From a virus, in IMG/VR virus record IMGVR_UViG_3300013006_000009, positions 1 to 32,850 of that record: a DNA stretch of 32,850 nucleotides, one strand, 5' to 3'. The notes beneath the pieces were generated by a model. It had not been told where the DNA came from. It searched no databases and saw nothing but the letters and a program-made list of their open reading frames with translations. Each line of letters starts with the position of its first letter. Positions within the stretch are counted from its first letter, which is position 1. The position numbers and the translations under genes are program-made. Shown piece after piece: positions 14,183-19,446 of the stretch.

Positions 14183-14649
14183 GATGAGTGCAAGCCTTTT
14201 GATGAGTCTTTTATCTGTTGGTGTAATGGTTTAGCTCCTTGTTCAGTTGTAGCAAACTTTATTAATACACGCCGGATATAACCGCCTGATGTATTAAGTT
14301 GTGCCACAATTTCGTTTACAGGCTTTCCCTTTAAGTGCAATTTGATAATTGAAAGTGCCATCCCTTTGAAGGCATAATCTTTATCTTTCACTTTGGCATC
14401 TCTTTCGGCAGGTGTTGACCCGCCCCAAATGCCGTGAGGAATCTGTTTTTCTAGTGCGTACTCCAAACACTCCATTCTGTGAATACAACTCGCGCATATC
14501 GCTTTGAGTTGGAGCAGTCTTTCTGCCTCTTGCTTTCGGTTATCAGGAAAGAATAAATCCTTATCTTCAACCTCGGCACATTTTGCTTGTGGAAATTTCG
14601 GGAGATCAACAAAGAAATCAAGTGTTTTCAATGTTTCTCTTCCAGCCAT
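14179..14649 (-). CDS. WhiB-family regulator with C-terminal helix-turn-helix
   Basis: This 156-residue protein starts at ATG 14649 (MAGRETLKTLDFF) rather than the TTG 24 bases upstream. Cys24, Cys52, Cys55 and Cys61 follow the WhiB 4Fe-4S pattern (C...CxxCx5C), and the family's turn GIWGGST follows. WhiB proteins are found in actinobacteria and their phages and bind the principal sigma factor. The C-terminal part (LKGKPVNEIVAQLNTSGGYI) looks like an added helix-turn-helix, making it longer than ordinary WhiB proteins of about 85-100 residues. Likely role: redirecting host RNA polymerase. Its end overlaps the lysozyme-like gene. Confidence 0.88.
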   Translation of the reverse strand: MAGRETLKTLDFFVDLPKFPQAKCAEVEDKDLFFPDNRKQEAERLLQLKAICASCIHRMECLEYALEKQIPHGIWGGSTPAERDAKVKDKDYAFKGMALSIIKLHLKGKPVNEIVAQLNTSGGYIRRVLIKFATTEQGAKPLHQQIKDSSKGLHSS

Positions 14650-14978
14650 TGTGTTAAATCCTGGATTACCCAAGATTTTTCAATCCCAGCGTTTCGGCGC
14701 TTGAGAATGATGTAATGCAATGGCACCTCGGCTAAACCGCGAGCCTTTGCATAATTTTCTGCCTCAATTTCAGCTTCACGCCAAAACTCAGGCAAACTTA
14801 TTGTTTTTCTATTCTTCAGTTCAAGAATGTAATGCTTCCCACCGACAATTGCGACTAAATCGCCTTCATCATTCTTTCCGGCCTTTACCAAACGCTCACA
14901 TAAGGCACCTGCACCCCGTAACCAACGCATAACATCGGTTTCAAATTGTGCGCCTTTGCGCCCGTTTGGATTCGCCAC
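14628..14978 (-). CDS. Holliday-junction resolvase-like nuclease
   Basis: A 116-residue PD-(D/E)XK nuclease resembling archaeal/phage Hjc resolvases: GRKGAQFETDVMRWLR with Glu13, EGDLVAIVGGKHYILELKNRK with Asp40, Glu53 and Lys55, then a helix and strand ending in YIILKRR. It would cut four-way junctions formed in replication or before packaging. The GTG start overlaps the previous stop (TAGTG), and its end overlaps the WhiB gene by 22 bases. Confidence 0.85.
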   Translation of the reverse strand: MANPNGRKGAQFETDVMRWLRGAGALCERLVKAGKNDEGDLVAIVGGKHYILELKNRKTISLPEFWREAEIEAENYAKARGLAEVPLHYIILKRRNAGIEKSWVIQDLTQWLEEKH

Positions 14979-15331
14979 TACTCGACTACTCGCAGTTTGG
15001 CTACTTTGGTACTCATCTCATCGGCCTTAAAAATACGGCGCTTTTTGATGGAAACAATAATATCTTGGCAAAGATTGTAAGCCTCATCTTCAGACATTGA
15101 AGCAATAAGAATGGCCATTTCGGGCATCTCATCCCTAGCCTGATCAAGTTGCTCAACATAACCTTCAGCCTTATATGAAGTGCGGTTTGCAGCCTGAAGT
15201 TCATCCAGGCAACTCAAATCAACTTGGCCAACTACATCTTCAACCAAATCAACGCAGGCATCACGCTCTTCAAGATAAAGGCAAATCTTGCCTGAATCAG
15301 TAGTATGGACTGAAAACAAAGGATCACGCAT
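14978..15331 (-). CDS. Acidic protein of unknown function (117 aa)
   Basis: The protein begins MRDPLFSVHTTDSGKICLYL. It has a strongly acidic beta-rich first third (EERDACVDLVEDVVGQVDLS) and a helical middle (YVEQLDQARDEM, EDEAYNLCQDIIVSIKKR). No catalytic motif or family is recognised. It is coupled to the resolvase downstream (TAGTG) and overlaps the small membrane gene upstream by 8 bases. Confidence 0.65.
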   Translation of the reverse strand: MRDPLFSVHTTDSGKICLYLEERDACVDLVEDVVGQVDLSCLDELQAANRTSYKAEGYVEQLDQARDEMPEMAILIASMSEDEAYNLCQDIIVSIKKRRIFKADEMSTKVAKLRVVE

Positions 15332-15449
15332 CTTTTTTCACCCAAGGATTACGGATTTCATTATCAAGAAAGTTATCTTTCTCTATAATCATCCACATAA
15401 TAAATAGGAATGAGCTAACAATTGCTATTGCTATTAGAAATAGTTTCAT
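15324..15449 (-). CDS. Single-pass membrane protein (41 aa)
   Basis: The frame starts at ATG 15449-15447 with GGAAAGG five bases upstream. It reads MKLFLIAIAIVSSFLFIMWM, one transmembrane helix, followed by a charged tail ending WVKKDA. Its stop overlaps the next ATG. No family is recognised. The good ribosome-binding site and overlap make it a likely real gene. Confidence 0.62.
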   Translation of the reverse strand: MKLFLIAIAIVSSFLFIMWMIIEKDNFLDNEIRNPWVKKDA

Positions 15450-15512
15450 TTTTACCTTTCCGTTCAAAGAGTAGGATGGCACATACTACACATCTTTAAA
15501 CTGCGCGACACG

Positions 15513-16061
15513 CTAGGCTTGTTGAATCTCTATCTGAAAAGGGGCGCAGGTGTTTATGTCGTATTTGGCAGATATTTGCAGGGCCTCAATGAATTCGCTC
15601 TGCGCCCAATCAGTTTGTGCCAGGTTAGGCAGGGTGCCGGCGAGATAACCCAAGGCATAAGGTGAGCCTGATCCGATTCCATAAAGATTATCAATGCTTT
15701 GGCTTATGTCGAGTGAATCCCCAATTTCAAAAATATTGCCTGCAAAAGCAATCAAAAAGCTAAAACTCACACCCTCTTTTTCAAAATCGTATGAGTTGGC
15801 CTTAAAGATAGCCACAATACTAGGGATGATTTTCTTGCCCATAAACTTAACAGGATCGGTGCCATCATAAAGGGGCGGTTTCCAGTTATACATAAGAATA
15901 TCGCCTGGCCTGCAATCGCCGGACACGGCAAAGAGATATTTGCCGATTTTCACGATTTTGGGAGTGCTAGGGGAAAGGGTGCGCTTATCGCCATCGGTGA
16001 TTTGAGAATCAGCGCCCAGGATGGCGAAATCAGCGCCCTGGAAGGCAATAATGGTAGTCAT
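15513..16061 (-). CDS. Proteasome beta / HslV-like N-terminal-nucleophile hydrolase
   Basis: A 182-residue protein starting MTTIIAFQG, so that removal of Met exposes a catalytic threonine without a propeptide. Counted from that Thr, Asp17 (ILGADSQ) and Lys34 (TPKIVKIG) match the proteasome triad. The later GIGSGSPYALGYLAG contains the family Ser near 129, and KYDINT gives the Asp near 166. This is the core of 20S proteasome beta, HslV and Anbu peptidases. I see no ATPase partner, so it may self-assemble or use host regulators. The TTG at 16091 is an alternative start; neither has a clear Shine-Dalgarno. It is the first gene of the leftward operon. Confidence 0.85.
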   Translation of the reverse strand: MTTIIAFQGADFAILGADSQITDGDKRTLSPSTPKIVKIGKYLFAVSGDCRPGDILMYNWKPPLYDGTDPVKFMGKKIIPSIVAIFKANSYDFEKEGVSFSFLIAFAGNIFEIGDSLDISQSIDNLYGIGSGSPYALGYLAGTLPNLAQTDWAQSEFIEALQISAKYDINTCAPFQIEIQQA

Positions 16062-16100
16062 TGGCCGATTGTAGGGGTTTAGCCTAGACAATGGCGAAAA

Positions 16101-16125
16101 CCCGCCTACTTCCCCTTTAGGCGGG
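16101..16125 (-). terminator. GC-rich hairpin in the leader of the leftward operon
   Basis: CCCGCCTA (16101-16108) pairs with TAGGCGGG (16118-16125) over a 9-base loop. On the minus strand it is followed by TTTTCG. It lies between the candidate leftward promoter and the first gene, so it looks like a leader attenuator or a weak intrinsic terminator. Confidence 0.5.
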
Positions 16126-16136
16126 CCTTCAGAGTG

Positions 16137-16165
16137 AGCCTAACACGCTCAAATCCCGTTATCAA
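16137..16165 (-). promoter_or_regulatory. Candidate leftward early promoter
   Basis: On the minus strand TTGATA (16165-16160) and TAGGCT (16142-16137) are separated by exactly 17 bases. The -10 box fits the actinobacterial TAnnnT pattern. It would drive the proteasome-like gene and the replication module. Confidence 0.55.
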
Positions 16166-16194
16166 ATTGTTACCAAAATTAACCCCAAATGGCG

Positions 16195-16221
16195 TTTACC
16201 TGTATATACAGGTGCTAGATT
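16195..16221 (+). promoter_or_regulatory. Candidate rightward early promoter
   Basis: TTTACC (16195-16200) and TAGATT (16216-16221) could form -35 and -10 boxes for the nine-gene cassette, although the 15-base spacing is short. The palindrome at 16199-16212 lies between them. Confidence 0.3.
16199..16212. promoter_or_regulatory. Perfect 14-bp palindrome, candidate operator
   Basis: CCTGTATATACAGG reads the same on both strands. It is in the only divergent intergenic region, between the rightward cassette and the leftward promoter, which fits a dimeric repressor site. The ribbon-helix-helix protein encoded at 17864-17995 is one possible binder; this pairing is inference. Confidence 0.5.
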
Positions 16222-16265
16222 TATCTCATTGAAGGGAACGGCTCTTCAATAGAACGGATCAGATT

Positions 16266-16613
16266 ATGGAACTTACATCAGCACAAAAAGCTGCACGCAC
16301 GCGTTCAATGAATAAAGCGGATAGAGCGTATGAAGAAATGTTTGCTATTCAATATAAAGAATGGGTAGATGCGCTAAATCGTTTTTGCCCACCACGCGAT
16401 GCAGTAATTGATGCTTTGCAAGCAAAGCGCGATGAAGCAATTGCAAAGATTGAAATGGAATATCAAAAAGAATATGAAACAGTAATGGAATCATTTAATA
16501 ATTTGATGAAGCCAACAGATGATGCCTTGGCATCAGGGCGTGAAAATGCTTGGGCAATTTATGGAAAAGCAATTATGGGAGAAATATCTTTTGATGAGGC
16601 GGTTGCAAAATGA
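16266..16613 (+). CDS. Helical protein of unknown function, first gene of the rightward cassette
   Basis: A 115-residue, highly charged and almost wholly helical protein (MELTSAQKAARTRSMNKADR; DALQAKRDEAIAKIEMEYQ), likely coiled coil in the middle. No family is recognised. It is the first gene after the divergent control region and overlaps the next ATG (ATGA). Its lead position suggests early expression. Confidence 0.72.
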   Translation: MELTSAQKAARTRSMNKADRAYEEMFAIQYKEWVDALNRFCPPRDAVIDALQAKRDEAIAKIEMEYQKEYETVMESFNNLMKPTDDALASGRENAWAIYGKAIMGEISFDEAVAK

Positions 16614-16852
16614 CTACTCAAAAACTTTGGATTTCCGATAATGATGGAGATGTTACTTGTGAAGCACACGCAGGTATGTATTTGAGATGTGCGATTCAAG
16701 CAAAGCCAAATGCAAAGCAACACAAAACACCTCTTGGCAATTGGGCAGTTTACTTCACTCATCTATTAGGGGGCGAGAATCTAGTTTGCGAAACTTGCGT
16801 TCCCTGGAATTCACCAAATCATCCATATAACAAAAATAAGGCAGGTGCATAA
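16610..16852 (+). CDS. Putative small zinc-binding protein (80 aa)
   Basis: The protein has Cys17 and His20 (CEAH) and Cys60 and Cys63 (CETC), a possible CxxH...CxxC zinc site, around a middle with NWAVYFTHLLGG. No family is recognised. It overlaps both neighbours by one to four bases, indicating coupled translation in the cassette. Confidence 0.65.
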   Translation: MTTQKLWISDNDGDVTCEAHAGMYLRCAIQAKPNAKQHKTPLGNWAVYFTHLLGGENLVCETCVPWNSPNHPYNKNKAGA

Positions 16853-17085
16853 TGACTAACTTTATTGCAGAGGGCTACGGCGCAAAAGATGAGCGCACAT
16901 CTGAGAAAAAAATCTTTACACACGCCGTTATTTTTCGTAATATTTCAAATGGCGATAATAACGCTACACCACGCGCCACTTTCCACATCTCGCTAAAACT
17001 AGCGCAGATCGAGATGAAGCGTATGGCTAGCAGAACCGATTGGCTTATTCCCTTGGGAATTGTTGAAGTTAAGGCAGGTGCATAA
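16852..17085 (+). CDS. Unknown protein of the rightward cassette (77 aa)
   Basis: The frame MTNFIAEGYGAKDERTSEKK has predicted strands (FTHAVIFRNI, LIPLGIVEV) flanking a helix (LKLAQIEMKRMA). No motif is recognised. The ATG shares a base with the previous stop (TAATG) and AGGTG lies just upstream. The last residues (VKAGA) echo those of the previous protein (KNKAGA) because both genes end with the same ribosome-binding sequence. Confidence 0.65.
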   Translation: MTNFIAEGYGAKDERTSEKKIFTHAVIFRNISNGDNNATPRATFHISLKLAQIEMKRMASRTDWLIPLGIVEVKAGA

Positions 17086-17243
17086 TGACTACAAAAGAAA
17101 AAGCGTTGGAACTGTTTGATGCAGGAATTCCAAATGAGATTGAAGATTCCTTTTTAAAGTCAATGTTGAATGGCCATCGTTGGGGATGGCATCAAACATC
17201 ATTTATGCAATGCCCTGCCTGCGAGAGAAAGGCAAATTCATAA
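17085..17243 (+). CDS. Small protein with a CxxC pair (52 aa)
   Basis: The frame MTTKEKALELFDAGIPNEIE continues with SFLKSMLNGHRWGWHQ and ends with QCPACERKANS. One CxxC at the C-terminus could bind zinc, possibly on dimerisation. It starts in a TAATG overlap and ends in another. No family is recognised. Confidence 0.6.
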   Translation: MTTKEKALELFDAGIPNEIEDSFLKSMLNGHRWGWHQTSFMQCPACERKANS

Positions 17244-17395
17244 TGACTATTAAAGAGGTGATTTTTAAAAATTGTGAACTCTGCGATGCTAACGCACTCT
17301 ATAAGCGCCAATATGAGCATCCAAACGGCGAACGCTATTGGATGAATGTTTGCCGTTTCTGCTCTTTTAAGAATACAGATTTTGAGGTGAAGTAA
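17243..17395 (+). CDS. Small zinc-ribbon protein (50 aa)
   Basis: The start at ATG 17243 overlaps the preceding stop. A longer reading from 17180 would overlap the previous gene without any start signal. Cys11/Cys14 (NCELC) and Cys37/Cys40 (VCRFC) with 22 residues between make a complete zinc ribbon. Proteins of this size and type often bind nucleic acid or RNA polymerase. Function unknown. Confidence 0.65.
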   Translation: MTIKEVIFKNCELCDANALYKRQYEHPNGERYWMNVCRFCSFKNTDFEVK

Positions 17396-17569
17396 ATGGG
17401 CGCATATAAGGAACTATTTATTGAAATTCAAGATTCAATCTGCAATATCGCTAAAAACCTTGAGCAATCAGTTGAGGATTGCGATGTTGACCAAATGAAA
17501 CTTGCACTACGCGGTGCAATTTTAAACTCTGCTCTCACTATAGCTTTTATTGAAGAATTGGAGAATTAA
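17396..17569 (+). CDS. Small helical protein (57 aa)
   Basis: The frame MGAYKELFIEIQDSICNIAK continues NLEQSVEDCDVDQMKLALRG and ends FIEELEN. It has a strong ribosome-binding site (GAGGTGAAGTAAATG). Two predicted amphipathic helices suggest a small helical bundle. No family is recognised. Confidence 0.62.
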   Translation: MGAYKELFIEIQDSICNIAKNLEQSVEDCDVDQMKLALRGAILNSALTIAFIEELEN

Positions 17570-17571
17570 AG

Positions 17572-17739
17572 ATGAAACTCAATAAACGCGGTGTAATCGT
17601 GATGTGGATTCTAGTAATCCTTATTGTGCTTGGTTTTACCTATCTAACGCGTGATGTTTGTTATGTAGGCAATATGCCTGGAAATACTCTTGGCTACGGC
17701 TCTTGCTCAAAAATGATTGATTTGGTGATTACAAAATGA
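17572..17739 (+). CDS. Small membrane-anchored protein with two outside cysteines (55 aa)
   Basis: A basic start (MKLNKRG) is followed by one transmembrane helix (VIVMWILVILIVLGFTYL). A 30-residue tail follows with Cys30 and Cys45, which could form a disulfide outside the membrane. The topology suits a superinfection-exclusion or membrane-modifying early protein, but no family supports that. Its stop overlaps the next ATG (ATGA). Confidence 0.62.
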   Translation: MKLNKRGVIVMWILVILIVLGFTYLTRDVCYVGNMPGNTLGYGSCSKMIDLVITK

Positions 17740-17864
17740 CTTTTTCAGATGTAGTTATGTACCACATCCATCAATCAATTGAGGCAATTGCCTGCAATGA
17801 ACCTGAACAGGCCGAAATGCACCGCCAAATGGCCAAGATTCTTATTGAAAAGTTAGGTGCCTAA
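17736..17864 (+). CDS. Tiny helical protein (42 aa)
   Basis: The frame MTFSDVVMYHIHQSIEAIAC continues NEPEQAEMHRQMAKILIEK and ends LGA. It is linked to both neighbours by overlapping start and stop codons. Two helices are predicted and no family is recognised. Confidence 0.55.
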   Translation: MTFSDVVMYHIHQSIEAIACNEPEQAEMHRQMAKILIEKLGA

Positions 17865-17995
17865 TGGCAACACCATTACGCTCTATCCGCGTACCTGATT
17901 TGATTTGGGAGCAGATGAAAGAATTAGCAACACTGCAAGAAACCAACATTTCAGCCTTATTGATTCAATTAATGAAAGAGGAATTAGAACGCTAG
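17864..17995 (+). CDS. Ribbon-helix-helix (Arc/CopG-like) DNA-binding protein
   Basis: A 43-residue protein with the fold's order: beta strand LRSIRVPD, helix IWEQMKELATLQ, turn ETN, helix ISALLIQLMKEELER. Such proteins dimerise and bind palindromic operators with the N-terminal strand. Being last in the cassette, it may repress its own operon through the palindrome at 16199-16212; this is inference. The start overlaps the previous stop. Confidence 0.68.
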   Translation: MATPLRSIRVPDLIWEQMKELATLQETNISALLIQLMKEELER

Positions 17996-18002
17996 TAAAA
18001 GC

Positions 18003-18044
18003 AAGTAAACCCCGCACCTGGAACGGCAGGCGCGGGGTTTACTT
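18003..18044. terminator. Bidirectional terminator between converging operons
   Basis: AAGTAAACCCCGC (18003-18015) and GCGGGGTTTACTT (18032-18044) form a 13-bp perfect stem, with a further CCTG/CAGG pairing inside the loop. It lies between the rightward cassette (ends 17995) and the leftward late operon (ends 18070), so it probably stops both. Confidence 0.85.
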
Positions 18045-18069
18045 ATTGGGGGCGTGTGAGCGCCTAAAC

Positions 18070-18336
18070 TTAATTTGTAGTTGAAATCTCGCCTGAAATA
18101 CTTGCGTAGGCTGCCAAATCAATAAAACTATCAAGGTGATCAGGGGTTTCAATTAATCTAGCAACCTTTACTAACCCCATACAGATTGCAACCTGAGCCG
18201 GTGTTACTTCAGTTTGTAGAAATGTTGACCATAAAGAGGCAATTCTTTGATGGTTGCTTAAAGCTGAACCATAATTCTTTTCTCTATCGCCGTGAGTGAG
18301 CCTATCGGCCTCGGCTAGAATCTCTTTGCGGTTCAC
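18070..18336 (-). CDS. DUF6378-like phage protein
   Basis: An 88-residue protein of a type common in phages: EILAEADRLTHGDREKNYG, then NHQRIASLWSTFL, TPAQVAICMGLVKVARL and a final DSFIDLAAYASISGEI. I recall this as DUF6378; its function is not known. The GTG start overlaps the glycosyltransferase stop (TAGTG) and has GGGGG four bases upstream. It is the last gene of the late operon. Confidence 0.75.
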   Translation of the reverse strand: MNRKEILAEADRLTHGDREKNYGSALSNHQRIASLWSTFLQTEVTPAQVAICMGLVKVARLIETPDHLDSFIDLAAYASISGEISTTN

Positions 18337-19394
18337 TATTCCCCCAATTCATACCAACCATCGCCCCATAAGGTAAGCAATCGTTGGAAATAATCATTGT
18401 ATTGAGCGCCGATAGTATCAAGGTTATAGAGAGAAACCGCACGCTCTCGGATTGCGGCGCGATTCAATTGCTTCACATTTTCGGCTGCATCCATAAACTC
18501 TTTAAGAGTTCGGCACCTAAAACCGGTAACGCCGTGGGGGTTATTCTCGGTAAAAGCGCCCCAATCGGTAGTAATCGTTGGGGTACCGCAAGCCTGAGAT
18601 TCAATAACTACATTCCCAAATGGCTCAACATAAAGGGTTGGGGCAAAAGTGGCGATTGCACCGCCCATTAACTTTGCTCTTTCTTCAGGATTCACGCTTC
18701 CCACAAATTCGCCGTAGCCAATCTGCTCACCTGGACCCGCCAAGATGAGGCGTTTTCCTAGGCGCTCGCACACCTCTTGGGCGATTCTGTAGCCTTTTCG
18801 ATCAATCAAACGGCCAATAAACAGGTAGTAATCACCCTTGCCATCGCCCAAAGGGAACATTTCAGGTTCCAAATACCCTGGGATAACTACATCATAAAAC
18901 TTGCCATCTGCAGTTGTTGGGTTTTTCCACCCTGCATAGATTGAGTGCATCCAAGCGTAGGATTCAAACACGCGGAAATTACTGAAAACACCGCCGTAGC
19001 CAACGCCAAATTCCACCGCTATCGCAGTTGGGAAGGCATCGGCAATTGGCTTGTGTGCGCCACCGCCGATTAAGCAAATGAAATCTTGCTCTTCAAATCG
19101 CCCTGCTATCTCTCGGATAGCGTTGCCATTGAAGGTTTGCCAGTGTGGCAGGGATGTATCAAATGAAACGCTTGTGTAGTGATTAGATCCCTGGGCTTGC
19201 GCTCGCATCTCTTCAGATATGCAGGTGATTAGTTCATCCTCGACACCTTCAGATTGCTCGCCGGCATACAAGTAAACAGTATGGCCTTGAGCCTTCATCA
19301 TCATTACAAAACGGCGTACCTTTTCAGTAAAGGCACATCCTGCATACTCTTTTGTTACTTGAGTATGAGGCAAAGCTACAATGTGAAACCGCAT
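18336..19394 (-). CDS. Glycosyltransferase family 4 (GT-B fold)
   Basis: The 352-residue enzyme has the GT4 donor-binding half: YYLFIGRLIDRKGYRIA at 189-205, RLILAGPGE, and EPFGNVVIESQACGTP with the E(x7)E pair Glu257 and Glu265. The N-terminal acceptor half holds the GGGAHKP loop. It should move a sugar from a nucleotide-sugar donor, probably with retention. Downstream of the collagen-like fibre, the likeliest substrates are virion proteins or host surface glycans; that is inference. No transmembrane helix or signal peptide is seen. CGGGGGAATA precedes the ATG. Confidence 0.88.
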   Translation of the reverse strand: MRFHIVALPHTQVTKEYAGCAFTEKVRRFVMMMKAQGHTVYLYAGEQSEGVEDELITCISEEMRAQAQGSNHYTSVSFDTSLPHWQTFNGNAIREIAGRFEEQDFICLIGGGAHKPIADAFPTAIAVEFGVGYGGVFSNFRVFESYAWMHSIYAGWKNPTTADGKFYDVVIPGYLEPEMFPLGDGKGDYYLFIGRLIDRKGYRIAQEVCERLGKRLILAGPGEQIGYGEFVGSVNPEERAKLMGGAIATFAPTLYVEPFGNVVIESQACGTPTITTDWGAFTENNPHGVTGFRCRTLKEFMDAAENVKQLNRAAIRERAVSLYNLDTIGAQYNDYFQRLLTLWGDGWYELGE

Positions 19395-19446
19395 TATTCC
19401 CCCGATTGTTTTTATTCTGTTGGAAGTATTATTTTCATTGTTTGAA

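Noticed and set aside
16199-16212. LexA/SOS box
   Set aside because: CTGT and ACAG are only four bases apart, too close for the E. coli-type box, and the actinobacterial GAAC-type box is absent.
17180-17242. Upstream extension of the 50-residue zinc-ribbon protein
   Set aside because: It overlaps the preceding 52-residue gene. The ATG at 17243 sits in the same TAATG overlap pattern used throughout the cassette.
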